A DNA stretch of 64,000 bases from Thioclava electrotropha. Its GTDB lineage: Bacteria; Pseudomonadota; Alphaproteobacteria; Rhodobacterales; Rhodobacteraceae. Of the stretch, positions 9,044 to 16,747 are shown piece by piece. Each line of letters starts with the position of its first letter. Within the stretch, counting starts at the first letter, position 1. The stretch is from positions 2,803,501 to 2,867,500 of the forward strand of contig NZ_CP053562.1 in assembly GCF_002085925.2 (NCBI RefSeq), in the 5' to 3' direction. A program made the position numbers and the translations under genes. The notes under the pieces are model-generated. The model searched no databases. It saw only the letters and a list, made by a program, of their open reading frames with translations, and had not been told where the DNA came from.

Positions 9044-9832
9044 TTAATAACCAAGGCCTTGCGACATCTGACTTAGCGGGCGAACGAGAGTAACTCCCTC
9101 CATTTTGGAAAGTCTCTGCAAATCGATCTCATATTGAACGTCGAGCCTCTCAATGATTTCAAATGAAAGACCTGGCAAAGATTCACTATCAAGAGGACTT
9201 TGGCGCTCTGGAAAAGCGGAAGAAACCAGCTCCTTTAAATCCAGAATAAGATCGAAATCGTCTACCCGCAGCAACTCCCCAATAAAGGACAACGCGATTT
9301 CCCTAGGGCGCTCAAAATCCCAAACCATAATCTGAAATTCCGGCACAATTTCTTTTATTCGCTCGATGAGACTCGACCACGAGGGCACGGTCCTCGCCTC
9401 TGAGATAGCATCAATATCATTTTTAGAGCGAACGAACTCGTAAAAGTAGTCAAGTTGACTCGTTATTGTAAAATGAAGCATTACAGAGCGGCCAGAAAAG
9501 ATCTCCGCGACCCGAGAAACTCGAGCCTCGGTTTGTGGAAGAACTTTATCTTTTAGGAAAGAATCTTCTGCAACGCCAAGCAATGCATCCTGACTTATTG
9601 CAACGGTATCATACTTCGAAAAGTCAGAAATAATTTCTTCAACGTTGCTCCAAGATTCAGTATCCAACGCGGCCTCACGCCACCTCGTGTTTATTAGCTC
9701 TCTGAATTGTTTTTTCCAGATGGGGCGCGAAATGATTGCCGACGAACTTTGGTCTTCGAGAATTCTCGATTTATCAACAGAATGCAGTAGGTCAGAAGCG
9801 ACGCCCGGTATTCCAGCGTGTAGGTTAAACAT
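9044..9832 (-). CDS. Degenerate sulfotransferase-like protein
   Basis: 262 aa from ATG 9832, which overlaps the stop of the upstream gene by 8 bases, so the two are translationally coupled. The first residues MFNLHAGIPGVASDLLHSV line up with the phosphosulfate-binding loop of the neighbouring sulfotransferase (H-x-G-x-x-K-T-G-T-T). The K-T-G-T-T part is replaced by G-V-A-S-D, so catalysis with PAPS is doubtful. The rest (VMLHFTITSQLDYFYEFVR, then MVWDFERPREIALSF) keeps the alternating pattern expected of the fold. It may be a non-enzymatic relative or a glycan-binding partner. Low-GC like its neighbours. Confidence 0.5.
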   Translation of the reverse strand: MFNLHAGIPGVASDLLHSVDKSRILEDQSSSAIISRPIWKKQFRELINTRWREAALDTESWSNVEEIISDFSKYDTVAISQDALLGVAEDSFLKDKVLPQTEARVSRVAEIFSGRSVMLHFTITSQLDYFYEFVRSKNDIDAISEARTVPSWSSLIERIKEIVPEFQIMVWDFERPREIALSFIGELLRVDDFDLILDLKELVSSAFPERQSPLDSESLPGLSFEIIERLDVQYEIDLQRLSKMEGVTLVRPLSQMSQGLGY

Positions 9833-10196
9833 CCACGGATTTCTCGCCACTAAACTCAGGAAAACCATGCGCCGCAATGCTCTCTCTTCCACTAGCGATT
9901 GCTTCCAGGAGTTCGGCGCGGCGCGTAGCGCTTTGAGTTGCCGCTTGGCACATCAGATCCATAGCTTGCCAAGCGCGATCTCGCTCTGCGAGCTCTTCAT
10001 CTGTCAACCTGCACAGTGTGTCGTCTGCCGAAATAAGAGCGATCAGGAGTGGCAGAACTTCTTCTGCTCTTTCCAACAATGTTTCGGTGTTTAAATCGGT
10101 GTGCGCAAAATCAATCACTAATCGAGAACCGGTGACTTCCAAGTCGACTTTTTTCACTTCGACACGCTCCTTACCTTGAACGTTTACACCCTGCAT
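9825..10196 (-). CDS. Hypothetical protein coupled to the degenerate sulfotransferase-like gene
   Basis: 123 aa from ATG 10196; a GTG at 10157 behind AAGGAG would give 110 aa and is at least as likely. Not recognised. Residues 17-55 (VDLEVTGSRLVIDFAHTD, then LLERAEEVLPLL) suggest a beta strand pair followed by helices, and the second half is helical and charged. The stop codon overlaps the ATG of the next gene, so both products are probably made together. The 5' end lies just beyond the boundary with insertion-sequence DNA at about 10200. Confidence 0.5.
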   Translation of the reverse strand: MQGVNVQGKERVEVKKVDLEVTGSRLVIDFAHTDLNTETLLERAEEVLPLLIALISADDTLCRLTDEELAERDRAWQAMDLMCQAATQSATRRAELLEAIASGRESIAAHGFPEFSGEKSVDV

Positions 10197-10404
10197 CGCT
10201 ACCTGTCGGCAATCTAGCGCGAAGTCAGGTGAATGGCCACCTTAGGGCACCTATCCTCAAGGGCCGCGCCATCGTTGCCGTTTATGCTGCGACCACCTCA
10301 GGAGACCATAGTGATGAACTAGTCCACGAATACGGGCAACGCACGGTTTTGGGACGATGGAGGCTCCTCAGAGTTGCCCTCGATCAGCGGCCGGTCTGGA
10401 TTGC

Positions 10405-10427
10405 TGTCAATCGGCACGCAATTTTGG
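10405..10427 (+). repeat. Copy B of the 23-bp direct repeat
   Basis: Matches 2108-2130 at 22 of 23 positions in direct orientation, with extra similarity upstream (GATC..CCGGTC). It sits about 75 bases before the ISL3-type transposase remnant. The two copies bracket the integrase, protease and sulfotransferase genes (about 8.3 kb). The 305-base gap 10197-10501 holds this repeat and otherwise only non-coding insertion-sequence flank. Confidence 0.5.
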
Positions 10428-10501
10428 CTCTGGCGCACATTGTGTGATGTTTGACGGTTCCGCTCCTACATTTGGCGCAGATGCTGAAGGGGATGATCAT
10501 C

Positions 10502-12013
10502 ATGACACGGCGCTTCGACACCAAGTTGTTGCCTGAAGGGCTTCGCGCCACCGGATACAGCGTGGACGGCGCGACCCTCGCGATTGATGCAGAAATTATG
10601 GAGGCGGAAGTAATTTGTCCGGGCTGCGGGCAGCGGTCCTCCCGTCGGCATGGACGTTATGTCCGGCACCTTATGGATTTTCCAGCGCATGGTCGTGCCG
10701 TTCAGGTGCGCTTATCGGTGCGACGGTTCCGTTGTGTCGCGTCGCACTGTTCCATCACGACTTTCAGCGAGAAAGTCCCGGATTGCCTTGCGTGCCGTCA
10801 TGGTCGTCGGACCGGGCGATTTCAGGACCTCGTCGCCTACCTCGGCCGCGCGATGGGCGGTCGGCCAGCCCAGGCACTTGGATGCCGACTGCGGTTCGGT
10901 GTGAGCAAGGATACCTTCCTCCGCGGGGCTGCGTCAGGTGCGCGGACAACGGGCCCTGAACCACGCGTCATCGGGATCGATGACTGGGCCTGGCGCAAGG
11001 GACAGCGCTATGGAACGCTGATCTGCGATCTCGAACGGCGGACCGTCATCGACCTGCTGCCGGATCGCGAGCCAGCGACCGTCGCTGCCTAGCTGCGTCA
11101 GCATCCGCAGATCGAGGTCGTCGCGCGAGACCGGAACGGCGGATACAGGCAGGCGATTTCCGAAGCGCTTCCTGATGCGACCCAAGTCGCCGACCGTTGG
11201 CATCTCCTGCAGAACGCGAGCGATGCGTTTCTGGCCGCCGTCCGTCGAGCAATGCCCGTCATAAGAAGAACGGTCTGCAGCGCTGAACTGGATCCCGGCA
11301 CTCTGACGGCAGCGGAACGCCTGCAATTCGAAGGCTTTCAACGGCGTCAGAAAACCAACGTGCTGATCCAGCGGATGGGGGCCGAAGGCGTGCCCATCAA
11401 GCGGATCGTCCGGGTCACTGGTCTGAGCCGAGGCTTGGTTCGGCGCGTCCTGCGCGGCGAACGGGAAGACGTTTTCCGGCTGCGCCAAAGCAGCCTGACA
11501 CCTTGGTTCCCGCTGCTCGAACAGCATTGGCAGGACGGATGTCGCAATGGCGCTGAACTCTGGCGCCGGCTGCGAGCGAACGGTTTCCAAGGAAGTCTCC
11601 GCGTGGTCGGGGAATGGGCCACGCGCCAGCGCCGAGCCGAGGCTGCCATCCCGCACGGCTCAGGCAAAAGTCCTCCGAGCCGCAAGATCGCCCGCATGAT
11701 GACCTCTGGTCGGCACCACCTCTCGAAGGCCGACAGCATATGCGTCGCGCAGATCGAACATGCTTTGCCGCAACTGGCGCAGGACCGTCGGCTCCTTGAC
11801 GCCTTTACCTCCATGATCCGCAATGGCGAGGAGAGCGGGCTGGCAGCTTGGTTGGATCAAGCAAAGACGTCCGGACTGGCAGCCTTTGCGCGCGGACTCT
11901 CCGCCGATCTGGACGCGGTTGCGGCGGCGCTGCGCGAGCTTGGTCCAACGGCCAGACAGAAGGCCAGATCAACAGGCTGAAGATGTTGAAACGGCAGATG
12001 TATGGCGCTGCAG
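10502..12013 (+). pseudogene. ISL3-family transposase, inactivated
   Basis: Reads as one ISL3-type transposase with three lesions. The N-terminus (MTRRFDTKLLPEGLRATGY) leads into the zinc finger CPGCGQRSSRRHGRY, then the VIGIDDWAWRKGQRYGTL segment carrying catalytic Asp residues. An in-frame TAG at 11090-11092 sits where relatives read Trp (VAA-W-LRQHP). The same frame reopens through RDRNGGYRQAI and VADRWHLLQNA. Near 11939 one base is missing: the expected WSNGQTEGQINRLKMLKRQ is found one frame over. The 3' end is then cut by the IS3-type element at 12014. The protein cannot be made whole. Confidence 0.85.
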
Positions 12014-12031
12014 TGACCTGCCACTGAACTT

Positions 12032-12961
12032 TCATCCAGCCGCGACCGGAGCCCGGTTGGTGTTTACGCCGATCGGCGCAGGTTGAGCAATCGCCCGACG
12101 CGCGGAGCTATCATCTCGCGCAGCGGGGCGGGCGATTGCGGTGGTCAGGGCCCGCGCGTAGTCAGCCGGTGTCTGGTAGTCCAAGGCCGAGTGCGGGCGT
12201 TCGGTATTGTAGTCGGCAGCCCAGGCGGCGATCACGATCCGCGCGTGGGCCAGGTTTCGGAACATGGTCTCGTTGAGCAGCTCGTCCCGCATCCGCCCGT
12301 TGAAGCTCTCCACGAAGCCGTTCTGCATCGGCTTGCCCGGGGCGATGTAGTGCCACTCGATCCGGTGCGCGGTAGCGAAGGTTAAGATTGCGTTACTGGT
12401 CAGTTCGGTGCCGTTGTCAGAGACGATCATCCCCGGCTTTCCGCGGCGCTCGATCAGGGCAGTCAGTTCACGAGCCACACGGCGCCCCGAGATCGAGGTG
12501 TCCGGGATCGCCGCGAGGCACTCCCGGGTGACATCGTCGACCACGTTGAGCACCCGGAAACGCTGACCGTTGGCGAACTGGTCGTGAACGAAATCCAGCG
12601 ACCAGCGGGCATTGGGACGCGCCGCGACCAAGATCGGGGCCCGTGTTCCGACCGCCTTACGCCTGGCCTTCCTTTTGCGCACCGTCAGGCCTTCTTCGCG
12701 GTAGAGCCGATAGATCCGGTTGATCCCGGATGGCTCGCCCTCGCGGCGCAGCAGCACGAAGAGCCGCCGATAGCCGAACCGTCTGCGTTCGTTGGCCAGT
12801 TCGCGCAGACGGCCACGCAGCTCCGTATCCGGAGCTCGCTGCGCCTGATAGCGGACCATCTTGCGATCCGCCCCGGCAATCCGGCACGCCCGCCGCTCCG
12901 AGAGCCCGAGCAGGGACCTCAGATGCGCGACCGCCTCGCGCTTCACGGCAGGCGTCACCAC
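12032..12961 (-). CDS. IS3-type transposase OrfB (integrase catalytic part)
   Basis: Frame of 309 aa. The DDE triad of the rve integrase core is present: D123 ([10 protein letters not shown]), D182 (MIVSDNGTE) and E218 ([14 protein letters not shown]). The N-terminal HTH_21-like region (about 45-95, [16 protein letters not shown]) precedes it. It is probably not started independently: it is reached from OrfA by -1 slippage on A-AAA-AAG (12961-12967, minus strand), giving the OrfAB transposase. The initial GTG of the frame lies within the overlap with OrfA. IS407/IS3 group by resemblance. Confidence 0.9.
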   Translation of the reverse strand: MVTPAVKREAVAHLRSLLGLSERRACRIAGADRKMVRYQAQRAPDTELRGRLRELANERRRFGYRRLFVLLRREGEPSGINRIYRLYREEGLTVRKRKARRKAVGTRAPILVAARPNARWSLDFVHDQFANGQRFRVLNVVDDVTRECLAAIPDTSISGRRVARELTALIERRGKPGMIVSDNGTELTSNAILTFATAHRIEWHYIAPGKPMQNGFVESFNGRMRDELLNETMFRNLAHARIVIAAWAADYNTERPHSALDYQTPADYARALTTAIARPAARDDSSARRAIAQPAPIGVNTNRAPVAAG

Positions 12962-13221
12962 TTTTTTGAAACCAGTTCCTTCATCGCCGCCAAGTCCAGC
13001 ATCTGCTCGGCCAGCAGCTTCTTCAGCTTGGCGTTCTCGTCTTCGAGCGTCTTCAGCCGCTTTGCCTCCGGCACCGTCATGCCGCCGAACTTCGCCTTCC
13101 AGTTATAGAAGGTCCCTTCCGACATGCCGTGCTTGCGGCACAGGTCCGCGCACTTCGCGCCTGCCTCGTGCTCGGCCAGGATGCCGATGATCTGCTCGTC
13201 CGTGAATCTCGTTCGCTTCAT
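12955..13221 (-). CDS. IS3-type transposase OrfA (HTH)
   Basis: 88 aa. [19 protein letters not shown] leads into the helix-turn-helix [19 protein letters not shown], followed by a leucine-zipper-like heptad segment ([18 protein letters not shown]), as expected for OrfA of IS3 elements. The last codons overlap OrfB and contain the slippery heptamer. OrfA alone normally binds the ends and inhibits transposition, while the frameshift product OrfAB is the active enzyme. Confidence 0.9.
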   Translation of the reverse strand: MKRTRFTDEQIIGILAEHEAGAKCADLCRKHGMSEGTFYNWKAKFGGMTVPEAKRLKTLEDENAKLKKLLAEQMLDLAAMKELVSKKW

Positions 13222-13284
13222 TGTCCGTCCTCAAGTTGGGTCGGACTCTAATCGATGGTGGAGGAAAAATCCCGTGGCAGGTCA

Positions 13285-13409
13285 CCCGCATTGCTGACAT
13301 TCGCCGCGGCGGCGTGAAAGTGCACAGCGTGCGCGTGGTGCGCAAGAGGCCCCGCCCGCTGGTGCTGCTACCGTGGCAGAGGGGGCGCGTCACCCTAGCT
13401 GCCGAGTAG
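13285..13409 (+). other. Possible coding remnant beside the IS3 element
   Basis: GC-rich DNA immediately right of the IS3 repeat keeps one frame open to TAG at 13407. It encodes a basic tail including RRGGVKVHSVRVVRKRPRP and LPWQRGRVTLAAE. It has no start of its own and no recognised family. It is probably the end of a gene interrupted or truncated by the insertion. Confidence 0.25.
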
Positions 13410-13425
13410 CTAAGGCTTAAAGAAC

Positions 13426-14451
13426 CTAGTCTTGGCTTCCCTCAACGATTGGCGCTTCTGGAGTTTCTTTAACCCAAAGAACCTCCATTAAGTTGATTTT
13501 CCCGGTCTTTTCATCGGTCAACACGCCAAGATGCGCTTCGTGGATATTTGGATTGCGAATCGCGTGCGCAACTGCTCGGGCAGATTCCCGAGCATTTCGA
13601 CTTCCTACCAAGCAAAGCACTTCTTGGCCAAGTTGGGTTAAAGCGATAGCCTCATATTGAACCTTTTTCTCGGGTTCACCAGTCAGAAGAACTATTAAGT
13701 TACCCTCGCGAACGAATGATCGGCCATGTTTATCGAACATAAACGTCATTTGTAGACCTAGGCCGCTAGCACCCTGAATAAGGCCACTTGCTTCAAGGTA
13801 GATTAGATCGCGGATGTCTTCTTGATCCTTCGGAGCTACAAGTTTCTTCGGCGCATTGTCTCCAAAGGCGCTTTTGGCGAAAGTTTCGAATAGGAGAGCA
13901 TCGGCTTGAGAGAACTCAGATAGGAACCTCAAGGTTCTCGTTGAGAAGCGCCCCGGTTGGCGGACTTCGCCAGCCAACACTTTTCCCCACAATCCTTGAA
14001 GGCGTTCACTCGAAGCGTCTTCGGCATATCGCTCAAAGACGTTTAACCAATCGTCGTCCACCTCTGAGGCAGGCACGGAGCCTGTGGCCAAATTTTCTTC
14101 GCTTGAAGCTTGATCTCGCAAGTCCTCTACCATTGCGGAAGCAACGGCTTCTCGGTTCACTTGCTTCCTATACTCTTTTCTTACGAGTTTATTCATAGCA
14201 CGTTGTGCAATGTCTGGATCAGCACCCGCCCCTGACGCGACAGTTTCAGCGATGCTTGCCTCAACCAACTTGTATGACTCGGTTTGCGCATCTATTTTCG
14301 CTTTCTTTTGCTGGAGCCACGCGATTGGGATGTCTACCGAAGCCCCAACGAGCCGGTCCAGAGCCTTGATAACACCCGGCGTTAGGCCCTTCGGAATTGA
14401 TACGAGAGCGTCAGCAATTTGCGCGGGTAAATTCGTTGACTCTTGATCCAA
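13426..14451 (-). CDS. DUF2806-like protein
   Basis: 341 aa from TTG 14451, chosen because GGAG lies 6 bases upstream; a longer TTG frame starts at 14487. The first third is helical and charged. The central part (AEDASSERLQGLWGKVLAGEVRQPG, split by FSTRTLRFLSEF) matches the DUF2806 pattern I recognise: an oligomer-like 'ERLQ.LWG.ILAGE' block followed by a winged-helix-like region with LIYLEASGLIQ. The C-terminal third is alpha/beta. DUF2806 proteins are scattered in accessory islands, often singly, with no proven function. Its position between insertion sequences and an antitoxin/ATPase pair fits a defence or addiction role, which is inference only. Confidence 0.55.
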   Translation of the reverse strand: MDQESTNLPAQIADALVSIPKGLTPGVIKALDRLVGASVDIPIAWLQQKKAKIDAQTESYKLVEASIAETVASGAGADPDIAQRAMNKLVRKEYRKQVNREAVASAMVEDLRDQASSEENLATGSVPASEVDDDWLNVFERYAEDASSERLQGLWGKVLAGEVRQPGRFSTRTLRFLSEFSQADALLFETFAKSAFGDNAPKKLVAPKDQEDIRDLIYLEASGLIQGASGLGLQMTFMFDKHGRSFVREGNLIVLLTGEPEKKVQYEAIALTQLGQEVLCLVGSRNARESARAVAHAIRNPNIHEAHLGVLTDEKTGKINLMEVLWVKETPEAPIVEGSQD

Positions 14452-14804
14452 GGTGTTCTCCAGAAGTGCTGCGGCATTGGCACACAATCAGTATGGCCGG
14501 CAAGGCGATGCACCGCAAGATGATGATCGATTCATCCGAATTTTTGAAAAGTCCTTCATAGCTTTGCAAATTTGATTCCCGAACATGGTGCGGGGTGCTA
14601 GCTGTAGCGGCCTGCAGCGCCCCGGCTCAGCCCTTGCCCGAATGTCTGCCAGTGCCGTGTCCGTCCTAGACATTTGCGCTCGCAGCGAAGGTTCGGTTTC
14701 CGCCCAAATTTCCATATAGTGTAAGCGCTCCGGTTTCCTTCGAACCGGATACGCTCACTGGCTGAAAAGAACTGGCACCATTCACTTACCGTGCAGGCCA
14801 CGCC
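14452..14804. other. Non-coding stretch
   Basis: About 350 bases with no gene I can support. It includes a small perfect hairpin (CCGGTT/AACCGG, near 14733-14751) and scattered short frames without ribosome-binding sites. Confidence 0.4.
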
Positions 14805-15191
14805 TCACGCTCCAGCGAGGCAAGCATCGAGATATTTCCGGATCTCCAAGATTTTTTCTAATCCTCCTCTGATTGCCACATCAACGGGGCGCGCGCCGAG
14901 AAACAACGGCCCGGTGTTGGTGCGCGTCATCCAGGATCTCGCGAGCGACTTGACGAAATAGAGTTCAAGTGCCTTGTAGATCCCAAGCGATGCAGAAAGC
15001 CGAAGAAGTTGATCCTCGGTCAGAGATGGGGCACCGTCCGACCTCTTCAGGCCACTCCAAACTGCCTCGGGGATTCCGATGAGACCAGAGGCTTCGCTTT
15101 CAGAAAGCCCCCATGCGCACGTAAGGCGCGAATAGGCCTTCAAAACCACGCCAATCTCCTCCTGAGAAAAGCAGCTGCCTTCGATCTCCAT
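14805..15191 (-). CDS. Xre/MbcA/ParS-type antitoxin-like protein
   Basis: 128 aa from ATG 15191, which follows GGAGAG; an upstream TTG frame overlapping the ATPase stop lacks such a site. The N-terminal half is an Xre-like helical DNA-binding domain (LTCAWGLSESEASGLIGIP, then LTEDQLLRLSASLGIYKALEL). The C-terminal half (NTGPLFLGARPVDVAIRG, then LEKILEIRKYLDACLAG) matches the toxin-binding domain of MbcA/ParS/Xre antitoxins. These normally pair with a RES-domain NAD-degrading toxin, yet none is adjacent. Instead the gene lies 146 bases after a Lon-like AAA+ ATPase on the same strand, suggesting a two-gene unit. Confidence 0.7.
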   Translation of the reverse strand: MEIEGSCFSQEEIGVVLKAYSRLTCAWGLSESEASGLIGIPEAVWSGLKRSDGAPSLTEDQLLRLSASLGIYKALELYFVKSLARSWMTRTNTGPLFLGARPVDVAIRGGLEKILEIRKYLDACLAGA

Positions 15192-15337
15192 CCGCTCTCT
15201 CCGCAAGCAGGCTTTTTCACTTCGGCACGAACGGGTTGACCTAAACCTCGGATCAAACGCGTTGCGCCAGAGTGTCGGCGACGCACCTGACAGCGTGCCT
15301 CTGAGGTCGGCAGCGCGGTGCCGGATATGTATTGTCG

Positions 15338-16429
15338 TCAATGCAGCAGTGGCAGGCTCTCACGTGCAAACACGCCATCGATCAGCTTGAGCACCGCGCG
15401 CAGATCCCAACCGCGCTCGGCCCCTCGCAGTATTTCAGCGAGCGCTTCGACCGTATCTGCTGGTAGGCCGCGCGCCGTGCCCACTCGGCGCGCGAAATAC
15501 GCCAGATGCGCGCCAGAGAGCGGCGGGATATCGACGACTCGACAGCGGCTCAGGAGAGGCGCTGGCACGGCCCGACGGTTGTTCGAGGTTAGGATCCAGC
15601 TGATCCATCGCATATCGAACCGCACCCGATAGTAAGGACAGTTCCAGGTCCGGGCGCTGAGAGGTTCGAGCAGCGGCAAGAGCGCATGACTGAGCGCGAA
15701 ACTGACGCCCTTATTCGACTGCACATCGCCGACCTTGTCCACCTCGTCGATCACGATGACTGGGTTCCCCACGCGCTTATTCAGAATGAGCTCCACAGGT
15801 CGTCCGGCATGTGCAGTCGACCAGCCTTTCTGACTGCCCGCCACCGCGAAGCCCGCCGGCTCGTTCGCAGCATCGATCAGTTCCGAAGGCATACCAACGA
15901 GCTCGGCCAATCGACGCGCCCAGTGGCTCTTACCGATACCAGGAGATCCATCGAGGAGGAGCGGCGGCAGGCGCACGGCCGGCGCACCCTCACGCACGCT
16001 TTCGCGCAAGGCGTGCCAGGCGATCTCAGTCGCGCGGGCCATCCAAGGCATCTCTTCGTGCAAAGCAGCGGCGATCTCGTCGGCGCGATGTTCGCTCGCG
16101 AGCCGCTCCATGTGCACGCCGTGTTTGAGCCCCGCTAGCGTCTCACGTGCCTCACGGCCCAGATGCGCCATTCCAGACGCGCGCAGACGCAGATCGGCGA
16201 GCGCGGAGGCCCGGCGCCGGATTCTGTCGCCATCATTCGAGCTGAGGCGGCATGCGCGCATGGTATCGTCCCAGCGGTCATCATCACGCGCCGAGTCGAA
16301 TTCTCCCGGGTCGTGCCCCAGTGCGACCCATCGTAGCTTGCGCAGGTATCTGGTGAGCTGGGCCTCGATCTTCGCGGGCGAGGTCTCAAGATCGAAGCGA
16401 AGATCGCAGATCGGAAAATGGTCGGACAT
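15338..16429 (-). CDS. AAA+ ATPase of Lon-like type without protease domain
   Basis: 363 aa from ATG 16429 behind AAGGAG; the open frame extends further upstream without a start signal. Residues 1-150 are helical (KIEAQLTRYLRKLRW). The ATPase core has Walker A GSPGIGKS (161-168), Walker B VIVIDEVD (224-231), sensor-1 TSNN (281-284), and an Arg finger near R295 (LLSRCR), followed by a helical lid with WDLRAVLKLIDG. The Walker B and VAGSQKGWSTAHAG region are Lon-like, but the proteolytic Ser/Lys domain is absent. It precedes the Xre/ParS-like gene and lies nearest to the putative transposon end. Role unknown: chaperone, remodeler or NTP-dependent regulator. Confidence 0.75.
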   Translation of the reverse strand: MSDHFPICDLRFDLETSPAKIEAQLTRYLRKLRWVALGHDPGEFDSARDDDRWDDTMRACRLSSNDGDRIRRRASALADLRLRASGMAHLGREARETLAGLKHGVHMERLASEHRADEIAAALHEEMPWMARATEIAWHALRESVREGAPAVRLPPLLLDGSPGIGKSHWARRLAELVGMPSELIDAANEPAGFAVAGSQKGWSTAHAGRPVELILNKRVGNPVIVIDEVDKVGDVQSNKGVSFALSHALLPLLEPLSARTWNCPYYRVRFDMRWISWILTSNNRRAVPAPLLSRCRVVDIPPLSGAHLAYFARRVGTARGLPADTVEALAEILRGAERGWDLRAVLKLIDGVFARESLPLLH

Positions 16430-16622
16430 GACAGGCTCCTTCTGGTCACGCGGCACGCGCCGCTGACACCCCCTCGCGAGACGGCTGCTCGCGAAGCGTT
16501 GATGATGAGAAACCCGGGTTTGGAAGGAGCTTAAGTCGATTTCCCGAGGCGACGTCAACTGGTCCGGAGTGCCGACAAACCGATCGGAAACTCCCTTCGC
16601 CGGAGACCTGCTAAAGCACTGA

Positions 16623-16661
16623 AATAAAATAAAAACCACCGAAGGCGGAACCTTCGATGGT
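16623..16661 (-). terminator. Rho-independent terminator after nrdJ
   Basis: Read on the minus strand, an 11-bp stem (arms 16651-16661 and 16635-16645, one G-T pair) with a 5-base loop is followed by a T-rich tract. It ends transcription about 90 bases after the nrdJ stop. Confidence 0.85.
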
Positions 16662-16674
16662 CACTTTATGCTTT

Positions 16675-16706
16675 CCGGAATGGACAAAAACCTACCGGAA
16701 TGGACA
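16675..16706. repeat. Two direct repeats resembling a Tn7/Mu-type transposon end
   Basis: CCGGAATGGACA occurs at 16675-16686 and again at 16695-16706, exactly 20 bp apart (two helical turns). Read inward on the minus strand, the outer copy begins TGTCC, matching the 5'-TGT terminal rule of Tn7/Tn5053/Mu-type elements with repeated transposase sites. It lies only 42 bp beyond the nrdJ stop codon. It could instead be an operator for the ATPase gene 250 bases away. Confidence 0.4.
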
Positions 16707-16747
16707 TTTTATGCGGCGATCAATATTTATATCAAAGCCGGATCAGC

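Larger units (their letters stand above)
12014..13284 (-). mobile_element. IS3-family insertion sequence
   Basis: About 1271 bp bounded by imperfect inverted repeats beginning TGACCTGCCAC at both ends (12014 inward; 13284 inward on the other strand). It contains orfA and orfB on the minus strand in the usual overlapping arrangement. No short target duplication is evident (CAG on the left, CCC on the right), and the ISL3 transposase truncated on the left does not resume on the right. A deletion or recombination after insertion is therefore likely. The element itself appears intact. Confidence 0.85.

Noticed and set aside
10229..10447. 72-aa + strand frame before the ISL3 transposase
   Set aside because: Covers the insertion-sequence flank and the 23-bp repeat; no start signal and no conservation expected.
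14733..14751. CCGGTT/AACCGG hairpin as a terminator
   Set aside because: No T run follows on either strand.
15192..15341. N-terminal extension of the Xre/ParS-like protein overlapping the ATPase stop
   Set aside because: The extension begins with TTG, is Arg/Ser-rich and lacks a ribosome-binding site; the ATG at 15191 with GGAGAG fits the family length.
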